Shown: in pieces, positions 41,901 to 50,945 of the stretch | Position numbering within the stretch: position 1 is the first letter of the stretch | Layout: each line of letters begins with the position of its first letter | Assembly: GCA_049975365.1 (NCBI GenBank) | Contig: JBNGDS010000010.1 | Span: forward strand, 1-56,008 | Origin: DSBG01 sp049975365 | GTDB taxonomy: Bacteria; Desulfobacterota; Desulfomonilia; UBA1062 | Length of the DNA stretch: 56,008 bases | Direction of reading: 5' to 3' | Notes under the pieces: generated by a model | What the model saw: only the letters and a program-made list of their open reading frames with translations | Told to the model about the DNA's origin: nothing | Databases searched by the model: none | Translations under genes and position numbers: made by a program

Positions 41901-43949
41901 ATGAAATCTCCGCCGGAAGGGATTATACAGAGGATTGAGAAACTCAGAAAAGACATCGACTACCACAACTACCGCTACTATGCCCTTGACTCACCGGAGA
42001 TTTCTGATGCGGAGTATGATCAACTCTTTCGAGAGCTGTCCACAATCGAGACCGAATATCCTGAACTGATCACGGCAGACTCCCCCACGCAACGAGTCGG
42101 AGCTCCTCCACTGAAGGCATTTCAAAACATGGCCCACCGCATACCCATGCTCAGCATCGATAATGCCATGGATACGGATGAGGTACGTTCGTTCGATACA
42201 AGGGTGAAAAAGTGGCTTGAATTGAACGCCGTTGAATACTGCTGTGAACCGAAATTTGATGGCTTGGCGGTAGAGATCCTATACGACGGAGGGATGCTCA
42301 TCAAGGGGGGAACACGAGGAGACGGGTACACCGGAGAGGATGTCACGCAGAACCTGAAAACGATCAGGAGCATTCCCCTTCGGCTGCTGTTGGACAATCC
42401 GCCGGGGACTCTTGAAGTGCGGGGAGAAGTTATCATGTTGAAGGCTGCCTTCAACGATCTCAATAAGGAGCGTTCTGAGAAAGGGGAGCCACTGTTTGCC
42501 AATCCACGAAATGCGGCTGCGGGATCGTTGCGGCAGCTCGACTCGTCCATTACGGCATCACGGTCGCTGATGTTCTTTGCCTATGGAGTTTCGGATCCGT
42601 CCCTGCTGGGTGTTGATTCTCAATACGGTGTTCTGGAAATGCTGAAGAAGATCGGATTCAAAGTTAATCCTGACAGGAAACTCTGCCATAGTGCAGGAGA
42701 AGTTCTTGAATTCATTCAATACATGAAAGAGAGAAGAGAAAGCATTCCTTATGAAATCGATGGGGTGGTGATAAAGGTCGATTCCATCAGAGACCAGGAA
42801 AAACTCGGGATCAAGGCGCGGTCTCCCAGGTGGGTTGTCGCCTACAAATTCCCACCTACACAGATAACAACGATTCTGAGGAGGATAGATGTCCAGGTGG
42901 GGCGCACGGGTGTGGTCACACCGGTCGCACTCCTCGATCCGGTTCGCCTGGCAGGGGTCATAATTCGCAGGGCAACACTCCACAATATTGGAGAGATTCA
43001 TCGGAAAGATGTCCGTGAGGGCGACACGGTCATCGTACAAAGGGCAGGGGATGTGATTCCTGAGATTGTCGGGCCTGTTCTCAGCAGGAGACCAGAGGGA
43101 ACATCCTTATTTCAGATGCCTGAGCAATGCCCTGTGTGTAAATCGATGCTTATACAAGACACAGAGGAGCGTGAGACAAAACAGAGAAAGGGGGCTGTGA
43201 TCTATCGGTGCGTGAACATGTCATGTCCAGCGAGAGTGAAAGAGCAGATCTACCATTTCGCCTCCAAGGGTGCACTCTCCATAGACGGTCTGGGAAGAAA
43301 GATCATCGACCAGCTTGTCGAACGTGAGCTGGTTCATGACGTCTCTGATCTCTATAGCCTCAGGCTCAATGATGTCCTGCTGCTCGACGGATTTGCGGAG
43401 ACCTCCTCCGAGAATCTCATGACCGCAATTCTGGGAAGCAAACAGACAACTCTCGAGCGATTTATCTATGCCCTTGGCATTCCGCATGTTGGCGCTGTTG
43501 TTGCCCGGGAACTGGCTCAACGCTTTCACACACTGGATGCCCTTATGAATGCATCTATGGATGACCTTACTACCATTCCCAGTATTGGAGAAAAGATCGC
43601 CGGAGCCATCAGGGAGTTTTTTGCCCGGGAGCAGAACCGGCAGGTCATAGATCGGCTCCTCCAGCGCGGCTTGGTGGTTTCATCTCCTCCTTCCGAATCA
43701 GCGGCACATACCATATTTGAGGGGAAAGCCATATGTTTCACGGGAACACTGAGCTCCATGACACGGTCGGAAGCACAGAGGCGGGTAGAAGCTCTTGGAG
43801 GTTCAGTCGTTACCTCGATAAGCAGGAACCTCGACTACCTCGTTGTTGGGGAGAACCCTGGATCCAAACGTGAAAAAGCGATATCGCTCGGTGTAGAGAT
43901 GCTCGATGAAGAAAGATTCTTGGAGCTGATGAAGGAGAATTCGGAATGA
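41901..43949 (+). CDS. ligA: NAD-dependent DNA ligase LigA
   Basis: A complete 682-residue ligase: Ia domain (YHNYRYYALDSPEISDAEYD), adenylation domain with active-site Lys118 (CEPKFDGLAVE), OB fold, zinc finger (CPVCKSM with a distant C and C), helix-hairpin-helix repeats and a C-terminal BRCT domain (GKAICFTGTLSSMTR). It seals DNA nicks with NAD+. It overlaps the acylphosphatase gene by four bases. Confidence 0.97.
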   Translation: MKSPPEGIIQRIEKLRKDIDYHNYRYYALDSPEISDAEYDQLFRELSTIETEYPELITADSPTQRVGAPPLKAFQNMAHRIPMLSIDNAMDTDEVRSFDTRVKKWLELNAVEYCCEPKFDGLAVEILYDGGMLIKGGTRGDGYTGEDVTQNLKTIRSIPLRLLLDNPPGTLEVRGEVIMLKAAFNDLNKERSEKGEPLFANPRNAAAGSLRQLDSSITASRSLMFFAYGVSDPSLLGVDSQYGVLEMLKKIGFKVNPDRKLCHSAGEVLEFIQYMKERRESIPYEIDGVVIKVDSIRDQEKLGIKARSPRWVVAYKFPPTQITTILRRIDVQVGRTGVVTPVALLDPVRLAGVIIRRATLHNIGEIHRKDVREGDTVIVQRAGDVIPEIVGPVLSRRPEGTSLFQMPEQCPVCKSMLIQDTEERETKQRKGAVIYRCVNMSCPARVKEQIYHFASKGALSIDGLGRKIIDQLVERELVHDVSDLYSLRLNDVLLLDGFAETSSENLMTAILGSKQTTLERFIYALGIPHVGAVVARELAQRFHTLDALMNASMDDLTTIPSIGEKIAGAIREFFAREQNRQVIDRLLQRGLVVSSPPSESAAHTIFEGKAICFTGTLSSMTRSEAQRRVEALGGSVVTSISRNLDYLVVGENPGSKREKAISLGVEMLDEERFLELMKENSE

Positions 43950-44218
43950 GGGCATTCTTTCTCAGGATTCACGGGAGAGTTCAGGGAGTGTGGTTCAGGG
44001 CAAGTACGCAGGATGAAGCACTGGCCTGTGGAGTCAGCGGCTGGGTGAGGAATGCCCCCGATGGTTCGGTTGAGGCGTATGTCCAGGGTGATGAGGCAGC
44101 TGTCGAACAGCTCGTCCAGTGGTGTCATCAAGGGCCGCCGGGAGCGCGTGTTGATCGGGTGGAAATCACTCCTTCTCATCTCGATCCTGATGTGAAGAGT
44201 TTCACTATCAGATATTAA
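43946..44218 (+). CDS. acyP: Acylphosphatase
   Basis: A 90-residue acylphosphatase: GRVQGVWFRAST with catalytic Arg18 and SGWVRNAPDGSVEAYVQG with Asn36. It hydrolyses carboxyl-phosphate bonds such as in acyl phosphates. It is coupled to ligA by an ATGA-type overlap. Confidence 0.94.
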   Translation: MRAFFLRIHGRVQGVWFRASTQDEALACGVSGWVRNAPDGSVEAYVQGDEAAVEQLVQWCHQGPPGARVDRVEITPSHLDPDVKSFTIRY

Positions 44219-44333
44219 AGAGCATCGTGGTTCCACACATATTCCTCAAACGTCGGGAGAGCCTTCTTGAGAGAATGAGAACAGGTTTTTTCCTGCTTGC
44301 AACTTGAATCTCTTTGGTATATGAGGATTGACG

Positions 44334-44374
44334 CTCCTTGCTCCTTGTACAGGGGCTCGAATAACCGTAAGGAG
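44334..44374 (+). promoter_or_regulatory. Putative S6:S18 autoregulatory leader of rpsF
   Basis: In the rpsF leader an outer stem, CTCCTT (44334-44339) with AAGGAG (44369-44374), covers the ribosome site. Inside it lies the hairpin GCTCCT-TGTAC-AGGGGC (44340-44356). The 3' side of the internal loop contains CCG (44365-44367). A hairpin with an asymmetric bulge holding CCG is the known form of the S6:S18 binding motif, by which the protein pair represses its own mRNA. The match is by eye. Confidence 0.55.
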
Positions 44375-44380
44375 GAACAG

Positions 44381-44755
44381 ATGAATCAATTCTACGAAAT
44401 CATGTTCATCGTCAATCCTGACCTTGGCGATGAAGACCGGGAGAAGCTCCTGGGACGTCTCAAGACAACCATAGGGAAAAATAAGGGTGACCTCATCCGC
44501 ATGGATGACATGGGCACCAGGAGCCTTGCCTACAAGATCAAGAAGAAGCCCAGGGGACACTATTTTCTGCTCTATCTTGAGGGGCCAGGGGCGATGGTAC
44601 CGGAGATTGAGAGATTCCTCAGGATTGACGAGAACATTCTCCGCTATATTCCTATAAAACTCGAAGAAGGCACTACGCGAGAGGATCTCGAGCCAAAGGC
44701 AGAGCCTCAGGAAGAACCTGCCGATACATCCCAACAGGAGGAGGTAAAAGCCTAA
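44381..44755 (+). CDS. rpsF: Ribosomal protein S6
   Basis: A 124-residue S6: NQFYEIMFIVNPDLGDEDREKLLGRLK, GTRSLAYKIKKKPRGHYFLLYLEG, and a C-terminal extension of about 25 acidic residues (KAEPQEEPADTSQQEE). It binds 16S rRNA together with S18, encoded next. The start at 44381 follows AAGGAGG. Confidence 0.97.
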   Translation: MNQFYEIMFIVNPDLGDEDREKLLGRLKTTIGKNKGDLIRMDDMGTRSLAYKIKKKPRGHYFLLYLEGPGAMVPEIERFLRIDENILRYIPIKLEEGTTREDLEPKAEPQEEPADTSQQEEVKA

Positions 44756-44756
44756 C

Positions 44757-45005
44757 ATGCAGAACAGACCATCAAACCCTCGGCAGAAACCCTACTACAA
44801 AAGGAAGACATGCAGATTCTGTGAAGACAAGAACCTTCCGATTGACTACAAGGCAGCCCACATACTGAAGGATTTCATAACCGAGCGAGGAAAGATTCTC
44901 CCGCGGCGCATTACCGGGACATGCTCTCGGCATCAGAAGAAGCTGACTACAGAAATCAAGAGGGCACGGTTGATGGCCCTGTTGCCGTTCACCGTCCACG
45001 ACTGA
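44757..45005 (+). CDS. rpsR: Ribosomal protein S18
   Basis: An 82-residue S18: KTCRFCEDKNLPIDYKAAHILKDFITERGKILPRRITGTCSRHQKKL. The CxxC pair with a later cysteine marks the zinc-type form. It starts 1 base after rpsF. The second residue of the product is not alanine, so the canonical RimI target residue is not apparent. Confidence 0.97.
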   Translation: MQNRPSNPRQKPYYKRKTCRFCEDKNLPIDYKAAHILKDFITERGKILPRRITGTCSRHQKKLTTEIKRARLMALLPFTVHD

Positions 45006-45009
45006 GTAT

Positions 45010-45933
45010 ATGCCTCTCTTGTCAGGAGGCAAGAGACCCCTGTGGATCTTCACCGGGGTCTTTCTCATTATGTGTTCCCTGGTGGTGGTGAGTCTTCCGA
45101 ATGCACTTCCTGTTGCGGTATGTCTTCCGGCTATCTATTGCATTTTTTCTGAACGATTCACCAGTCTCCATCCCCTCGGTGTGGCTGCACTCCCCCTTGT
45201 GCTGATGGTTGCACCTCAATTTTTCACAGGGGGACTTATCTACGCCAGTCTTCTCGTCTGCGGCATCATGATGTGCAGGTTTGTGCGGACTGGGCATCCC
45301 ACACTCGCAGTAAGTGCTCCATCTGCATTCATTCTTGCTCTTCTTGCCATCAACATCATGGTACATGCAGCACACCGAGGTGTAGGGCCCGGCGAGATCA
45401 TTAATGTCTGGGTAGGCAAAATGCTGAGCGAGGCAGCCGGGATGTATGAAGGGGTCATGTCCGCAGGAAACCTTCAGGAATTCAAGATGAATCTGCCGGC
45501 GCTCAAACTGAGGATTGTGACGGTCTTTCCCGCCATGGTCGGGAGTACGGTGGTATTCTGCATGTGGATCAATCTGCTGATTATCTCCCGATCGAAGAAT
45601 GGTCTGAATCTCATGCAGTGGAGATGTCCGGATTGGGTCGTGGCGTTTTTTATACTCGCAGGCGTCTGCACTCTCCTGCCGTATGCCACACTCCGTGCAG
45701 CCGGCCTGAACCTGCTCATCATGATCATACAGATCTATTTTTTTCAGGGCATTGCCATTGTGTCGTTTTTCATGGCAGAGCATAGCTGGGTACGGTTTGT
45801 CAGGTGGACTATTTACATTCTGATCGTGACTCAGGTATATATCATGATCACTGTATCCACCATCGGATTGTTTGATACCTGGTTTAATTTCAGGGAAAGG
45901 ATAAGAAACGCACCAAAAGGAGAAGAACAATGA
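45010..45933 (+). CDS. DUF2232 (YybS-like) membrane protein
   Basis: A 307-residue integral membrane protein with about eight hydrophobic segments and few charged loops. Position between rpsR and rplI and the general layout fit the DUF2232/YybS family often found at this spot in deltaproteobacteria and Firmicutes. Its function is unknown. It ends overlapping the rplI start by four bases. Confidence 0.78.
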   Translation: MPLLSGGKRPLWIFTGVFLIMCSLVVVSLPNALPVAVCLPAIYCIFSERFTSLHPLGVAALPLVLMVAPQFFTGGLIYASLLVCGIMMCRFVRTGHPTLAVSAPSAFILALLAINIMVHAAHRGVGPGEIINVWVGKMLSEAAGMYEGVMSAGNLQEFKMNLPALKLRIVTVFPAMVGSTVVFCMWINLLIISRSKNGLNLMQWRCPDWVVAFFILAGVCTLLPYATLRAAGLNLLIMIIQIYFFQGIAIVSFFMAEHSWVRFVRWTIYILIVTQVYIMITVSTIGLFDTWFNFRERIRNAPKGEEQ

Positions 45934-46382
45934 AGGTAGTATTGCTGGAGAATATCGAGGGGCTGGGCACAGTCGGGCAGGACGTCAAGGTCAAGAACGG
46001 CTACGCTCGGAATTTCCTCATCCCGAGAGGCCTTGCCCTCATGGCATCAGACAGCACCCTGAGAGCGTTCAAAGACAAAATACAAGCGAGAGTCAGATCA
46101 GAGGCCAAATCAAAAGAGCACGCGCAGAAAATCGCAGAAGAGATCGAGTCTGTTGCCCTGAAGTTCGAGGTCAAGACAGGTCAGGAAGGAAAACTCTTCG
46201 GTTCCGTTACCACAACAAACATCCATGACGCACTGACAGAAAAGGGATTCGACGTTGACCGGAAAAAGATCGCGTTGGCAGAACCTATCCGACATGTCGG
46301 AACCCATGACGTAACCATAAAGCTCTATCCAGGCGTCAGCGCAACCGTGAAGGTAGAGGTGGTGGCAGAGACAGAGGCATAA
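45930..46382 (+). CDS. rplI: Ribosomal protein L9
   Basis: A complete 150-residue L9: MKVVLLENIEGLGTVGQDV and GYARNFLIPRGLALMA form the N-domain, a long helix (about 40-75) joins it to the C-domain ending VKVEVVAE. It belongs to the large ribosomal subunit. Confidence 0.97.
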   Translation: MKVVLLENIEGLGTVGQDVKVKNGYARNFLIPRGLALMASDSTLRAFKDKIQARVRSEAKSKEHAQKIAEEIESVALKFEVKTGQEGKLFGSVTTTNIHDALTEKGFDVDRKKIALAEPIRHVGTHDVTIKLYPGVSATVKVEVVAETEA

Positions 46383-46386
46383 TCTG

Positions 46387-47733
46387 ATGGATACAGCCTC
46401 CATTCCCCTTCCGCATAATAGGGAAGCAGAGGAATTCATCCTCGGCGGCATCCTCCTAGAGAATTCCTCCATTGACGCACTCACCGAGATCATCACTGCG
46501 GAAGACTTCTATGCAGAGAGGAACAGGATCATCTTTGAGCAGATGCTCTCCCTCATGGATAAGGGTCTTCCAATAGATTACATATCGCTCACTGAAGCCA
46601 TAGAGAGAAATGGAAGCCTTGAAAAAGTAGGTGGTGCAAGCTATATCGCTCAACTCGCTGATCGTGTGCCCACGACGGCAAACATCGAGTACTATGCACG
46701 ACTGATCCGGGAAAAGGCGATCCTCCGGGCTCTCATTGCAGGAGCAGGCCAGATCATCAAATCGGCCAGGACCCCAGGGGAGGAGGTTGCTGATCTCCTG
46801 GAATCAGCTGAACAAATCATATACAGCATCAACAAGCATCTCAAAGACAGGAGGGGAGGGCTGACCAAAATTGGACTACCAGTTCAGGACATGTACCACA
46901 ACCTCGCCCGGATGGCCAAAGGAGAAATCGATCAGGGTGTAGTGTCTTCGGGATTCATTGATCTCGACAACCAGCTTCTGGGAGGTCTCCACAAGTCAGA
47001 TCTGATTATCGTAGCCGGGCGTCCTTCCATGGGTAAGACCTCGTTAGCCATGAACATCGCCCAGTATGTCTCAGTCACCGAACAGCTGCCGGTAGCTGTC
47101 TTTTCTCTTGAGATGGGCATTGAACAGCTTGTCCTCAGGATGCTCGCTGCCGAGGCGGGAATCAGCCAGAGTCTCGTCCGATCCGCATCAAACCTGCCTT
47201 CGCTCAAAAAGGAAGACTGGAGCAGATTGCTGAATGCCTCGAGCGTTCTTTTTGAGGCACCCCTGTATATCGATGATACCCCCGGGATCTCACCCATGGA
47301 AATCCGAGCCAAGCTCAGGAGGCTCACCTCCCAGGAAGATTTAAAACTGGTGATCATCGATTACCTCCAGCTCATGTCGACAAAGACTCGATCAGATTCG
47401 CGGGAACAGGAAATTTCAGAGATATCGAGGACGTTAAAAGCCATTGCAAAGGAGTTCAATATTCCGGTCATCGCTCTGAGTCAGTTGAATAGGCGGGTGG
47501 AAGAACGACAGAACAAGCGCCCGCAGATGGCTGATCTGAGGGAATCAGGGGCTATCGAACAGGATGCCGATATCATCTGCTTCATCTATCGTGATGAGGT
47601 CTATAATCCGGAAACCACTGACAAGGGTATTGCAGAGATCATTATCGCAAAGCACAGAAACGGGCCGACAGGTGAAATTCCACTGACATGGAGGCCAGAG
47701 CACATGCGGTTCGAGTCATTCTCCAACAGATAA
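46387..47733 (+). CDS. dnaB: Replicative DNA helicase DnaB
   Basis: A 448-residue DnaB: N-terminal domain (LPHNREAEEFILGGILL), RecA-like domain with Walker A AGRPSMGKTSLA, Walker B LVIIDYLQLM, SQLNRRVEERQNKRPQMADLRESGAIEQDAD and the arginine finger region near KHRNGPTGEIPL. There is no intein. It starts 4 bases after rplI. Confidence 0.97.
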   Translation: MDTASIPLPHNREAEEFILGGILLENSSIDALTEIITAEDFYAERNRIIFEQMLSLMDKGLPIDYISLTEAIERNGSLEKVGGASYIAQLADRVPTTANIEYYARLIREKAILRALIAGAGQIIKSARTPGEEVADLLESAEQIIYSINKHLKDRRGGLTKIGLPVQDMYHNLARMAKGEIDQGVVSSGFIDLDNQLLGGLHKSDLIIVAGRPSMGKTSLAMNIAQYVSVTEQLPVAVFSLEMGIEQLVLRMLAAEAGISQSLVRSASNLPSLKKEDWSRLLNASSVLFEAPLYIDDTPGISPMEIRAKLRRLTSQEDLKLVIIDYLQLMSTKTRSDSREQEISEISRTLKAIAKEFNIPVIALSQLNRRVEERQNKRPQMADLRESGAIEQDADIICFIYRDEVYNPETTDKGIAEIIIAKHRNGPTGEIPLTWRPEHMRFESFSNR

Positions 47734-47736
47734 ACA

Positions 47737-47865
47737 CAATCCTTCACCTTCAGTCCCACACATTCCATGAGTGTGGCACCGGGTTCCCTGGTCCTCGTGT
47801 ATGGTGCTTCGATCAGAGAGGCGTGTCAATACTCTGCCCGGGACGGTGTAGAAGCTGAAGGATTG
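47737..47865. ncRNA. Candidate structured RNA in a convergent gap
   Basis: Almost the whole gap between dnaB and the convergent sigma-factor gene is bounded by a 15-bp inverted repeat with one mismatch: CAATCCTTCACCTTC at 47737-47751 and GAAGCTGAAGGATTG at 47851-47865. Inside lie a hairpin CCACAC-N9-GTGTGG (47756-47776) and further pairing CACCG with CGGTG (47777-47781, 47844-47848). No U-tract and no known family were recognised. It may be a 3'-UTR structure of dnaB, of the sigma gene, or a separate RNA on either strand. Confidence 0.35.
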
Positions 47866-47882
47866 CGGAGCGCCTGATCAGG

Positions 47883-48641
47883 CTAGATCTTTTTTCTCCT
47901 GATGGGATAGTCGTGACCAATATGGATATCTTCTGCACGGATGGTGCGTTGTTTCTCTATTGCATCTTTGACTCTCTGGAGCGACCGCATTTCAATCTGT
48001 CGAACCCGCTCCCGAGTGACTCCAATCTCGTTCGCGATATCCTTCAGTGTTGCAGGCGGGTCGTGGAAGAATCTCTTTTCAAGGATGAAAATTTCCCGCT
48101 CCGTGAGTATAGGAGGATCCGACCTCAGGAGGTTGTAGATATACGATTGCCGTTCCTTATACGTGTAGAAATCATCCTGATCAGGACCGTCGTAGAGCAG
48201 GTGGTCAAGAAGACATTCTTCGTGTTCGCTGTCGGAGGAGATGCTGCTGTCGAGTGAAACAAGGCCCTTCGCATGAGTGAGGCGACCGGTATGCACCTGG
48301 TAGCTCTTGTGAATGAAATTCTTGATATACGCCTTGATCCACCAGATGGCATAGCAGATGAATCTCACCCCCATGTCGGGATCGAAACGGGTGAGCGCCT
48401 TGACGAGCCCCATGTTCCCTTCCTGGACGATTTCGAGAGGACCATACCCGAGGTGGAAATAGGGCTGGGCAATCTTGACAACGAATCTCAGGTTTGACGT
48501 TATGATTTTCTGACCCGCTTCGATATCACCATCTCTGTATTTCCGGGCAAGATCGAGCTCTTCTTCAGGTGTGAGCAGGGAATAGTCTTTGATCTTTTTT
48601 GTGTAGAGTTCGAAATCGGATGAACTATTCTTGCTCCCCAT
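47883..48641 (-). CDS. Sigma-70 family RNA polymerase sigma factor (sigma-32-like)
   Basis: A 252-residue sigma factor with regions 2, 3 and 4: ANDLR-like ITSNLRFVVKIA, EIVQEGNMGLVKALTRFDPDMGVRFICYAIWWIKAYI (region 2.1-2.4), and LKDIANEIGVTRERVRQIEMRSLQRVKDAI (region 4.2 helix-turn-helix). Length and lack of region 1.1 are as in RpoH-like factors, but the RpoH box (QRKLFFNLR-type) after region 2.4 is absent: the position reads HKSYQVHTGRLTHAKGL. An alternative sigma factor for stress genes is likely. GGAGGG precedes the ATG. Confidence 0.87.
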   Translation of the reverse strand: MGSKNSSSDFELYTKKIKDYSLLTPEEELDLARKYRDGDIEAGQKIITSNLRFVVKIAQPYFHLGYGPLEIVQEGNMGLVKALTRFDPDMGVRFICYAIWWIKAYIKNFIHKSYQVHTGRLTHAKGLVSLDSSISSDSEHEECLLDHLLYDGPDQDDFYTYKERQSYIYNLLRSDPPILTEREIFILEKRFFHDPPATLKDIANEIGVTRERVRQIEMRSLQRVKDAIEKQRTIRAEDIHIGHDYPIRRKKI

Positions 48642-48668
48642 AGACCCTCCAAAGACCGCGAAATTTCA

Positions 48669-48698
48669 ATATTACCCAACAACTTTCACACTTGTCAA
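48669..48698 (-). promoter_or_regulatory. Sigma-70 promoter of the sigma-factor gene
   Basis: On the minus strand: perfect TTGACA, an 18-base spacer and TAATAT, about 28 bases upstream of the start codon. A housekeeping-type promoter rather than an alternative one. Confidence 0.55.
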
Positions 48699-48795
48699 GA
48701 AGATATCTGCAGAAAATGAAAACAAGAATGAATACAATAAACTGGAAGCAATATGCGGTGTTCAAAAAACGTGTATCTTGCTCAACAATGAATAC

Positions 48796-49428
48796 TCATT
48801 CACTTCCGGATTCATGATCAAGCCTGTGACGTCGATGTGAACCCCTCATGCGGCGAACATAGACAATTACCAGGATTGCAATGAACAGGAGAAGGCCGAT
48901 GGTTGCCTGGTGAGAGTACTGTCTCACCAGGTCCATATTATTCCCGACAAAATACCCGATGTATGCGAGGATAAAAACCCATATTCCAGCTCCGAGCGCT
49001 GTGAAGAGACAGAATTTGAATAGATCCATCCGTGCGAGTCCTGCAGGGAAAGAGATATACTGCCTGATGCCCGGGATGAGCCTGCAGGTGAACGTACTGA
49101 TTTCCCCGTGATCGATGAAGAATTTTTCAACTTTGTTAAAACGCCCCTGAGGGAGAAAGAGATACCGCCCGTAACGAAGCAGGAACGGTCTCCCGAGCCA
49201 GAGTGCCAGCCAATAGTTGAAGAGTGCTCCGAGCAGACTGCCGAAGATGGCGCATGCAATGACAAGAACCATGTTCATGTCACCATGGGCAGCAAGAAAG
49301 CCAGCAGGAGGAACAACAACTTCACTGGGAAAGGGGAAAAAGGAACTTTCCAGAAACATCAGTGCGATTATTCCTGGATACCCGAGTCTCCCGATCGTTT
49401 CAACAAGCCATCCGATGAGTATCTCCAT
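48796..49428 (-). CDS. DedA family membrane protein
   Basis: A 210-residue protein with four to five membrane segments and the DedA motifs: ESSFFPFPSEVVVPPAGFLA and FTCRLIPGIRQYISFPAGLARM. Members act as proton-linked transporters or flippases for polyprenyl phosphate and lipids. The C-terminal tail is basic and His/Arg-rich. No strong ribosome site precedes the ATG. Confidence 0.9.
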   Translation of the reverse strand: MEILIGWLVETIGRLGYPGIIALMFLESSFFPFPSEVVVPPAGFLAAHGDMNMVLVIACAIFGSLLGALFNYWLALWLGRPFLLRYGRYLFLPQGRFNKVEKFFIDHGEISTFTCRLIPGIRQYISFPAGLARMDLFKFCLFTALGAGIWVFILAYIGYFVGNNMDLVRQYSHQATIGLLLFIAILVIVYVRRMRGSHRRHRLDHESGSE

Positions 49429-49539
49429 ACATCAGACGTTGTATACAAGATAGTTTCTCATTGCAATACATGTGTTTAAACGTTAAACAATGAAATCATG
49501 CTCAAGAAAATCGTGTATCCGGAATAACGACCAGGCAAG

Positions 49540-50832
49540 ATGGATCCGGACAGATGTACGATTACAGTTGAATCCCTTTCATACGGGGGAAGGGGAGTTG
49601 GTAGACGACAGGATGGAAAGGTCGTCTTCGTCCCTATGGTGCTGCCGGGAGAACGAGTCAGAGTTCGTCCAATACGGGAGCACAGATCATACGTCCTCGC
49701 AGAACTCGAAGAGGTCTTGGAACCGTCATCGGTTAGGATCGTTCCGAGATGTGAACACTTTGCAGTCTGCGGCGGATGTGACTGGCAGCATATCGCGTAT
49801 CTTCAACAGATGGAGTATAAGCAAGACATCCTGAACAGTGAATTGTCCAGGACGTGCTGTGATACACCCTTTGAATCTCTTCCCGGTGTCGCTTCTCCTC
49901 AGGAGTATTCGTATCGATGTCATGCCACCCTCCAATGTGACTATACAACAGAGTTCATTTCAGGATTTTTCAAGAAGGCCTCGAGAGATATCGTGGCATT
50001 CGACACCTGCCCTGTACTCAATGACGCAATCCAGGCAATCCTGACTGATCTCAGAGGAATTCTCTCACGGCATCCTATCTACGGTCTTTCTTCGATCGAG
50101 ATCCACGCACCCCAGGACGAGGTACTGGTCCTTGCACATTGCAGGGGGCCTATCTCCAGGCATGATCTACAGACCATGCATAGAATCTATGACGAACTCC
50201 CCATAGCAGGGCTGTCATGTGTTGTTCATGGTGCCAGGCGCAGAGATCATGTTCTTGGTCAGAGATTTACCACATACGACCTCAGGACAGGCGGCAAGAA
50301 AATGAAAATTTCGAGTGGTTTTGGGGGATTCCTGCAAGCGAATATGGGAATCAACGAATCCCTGGCGCAGCATGTCATGGATCTCTCGAAGTCATCAGAG
50401 GTCATTCTCGAACTGTTCAGCGGGAGCGGAAACTTCAGCATACCCCTTGCCCACAGTGCCCGCGAAGTTGTCTCCATTGAAAAGAACTCCCGCCTCACAG
50501 CGCAGAGCAAGATCAATGCAAAGAAAAATCATCTCGACAATGTTCGGTTCCTCTCAATGGATGCCCTGAAAGCGGTTCAGTCTGCTGCCAACGAATCTCT
50601 TGTCTTCGATACCGTGGTCCTCGATCCTCCCCGTGAGGGTGCACGCCAGATCATGGAGATACTCCCCGAAACCACTGCCTCCCGGATCATCTACATTTCG
50701 TGTAATCCAACCACCCTGTCCCGGGATGTCTCTCTTCTCGTCCAGGCCGGGTTTTCCCTTCAGAACATCAAATTTTTCGACATGTTTCCCCAGACATATC
50801 ACATCGAGAGTGTTGCCTACCTCCAGCGTTGA
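49540..50832 (+). CDS. 23S rRNA (uracil-C5)-methyltransferase, RlmD family
   Basis: A 430-residue SAM enzyme: TRAM domain (TITVESLSYGGRGVGR), 4Fe-4S cysteines Cys71, Cys77, Cys80 (CEHFAVCGGCDW) plus one later, SAM motif LELFSGSGNFSIPLA, VLDPPREGA, and the catalytic cysteine in YISCNPTTLSRD. It methylates uridine in rRNA (U1939-type) or tRNA; which one is not decided by sequence alone. No ribosome site of note is visible. Confidence 0.92.
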   Translation: MDPDRCTITVESLSYGGRGVGRRQDGKVVFVPMVLPGERVRVRPIREHRSYVLAELEEVLEPSSVRIVPRCEHFAVCGGCDWQHIAYLQQMEYKQDILNSELSRTCCDTPFESLPGVASPQEYSYRCHATLQCDYTTEFISGFFKKASRDIVAFDTCPVLNDAIQAILTDLRGILSRHPIYGLSSIEIHAPQDEVLVLAHCRGPISRHDLQTMHRIYDELPIAGLSCVVHGARRRDHVLGQRFTTYDLRTGGKKMKISSGFGGFLQANMGINESLAQHVMDLSKSSEVILELFSGSGNFSIPLAHSAREVVSIEKNSRLTAQSKINAKKNHLDNVRFLSMDALKAVQSAANESLVFDTVVLDPPREGARQIMEILPETTASRIIYISCNPTTLSRDVSLLVQAGFSLQNIKFFDMFPQTYHIESVAYLQR

Positions 50833-50945
50833 CATTCCCTCTTCACTCTCACATCACAGGGTACTTCGCAGCCAGTTGCCATGGATCCATGCCCGCGCAT
50901 TTTGGGTCTGGACAAAACCTGCAGGCCATCTGTATATGAAGCATA

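Noticed and set aside
45022..45930. Long antisense frame of about 300 codons opposite the DUF2232 gene
   Set aside because: It mirrors a hydrophobic protein and gives a His/Asp-rich product with no domain; the forward gene fits the operon and its overlaps.
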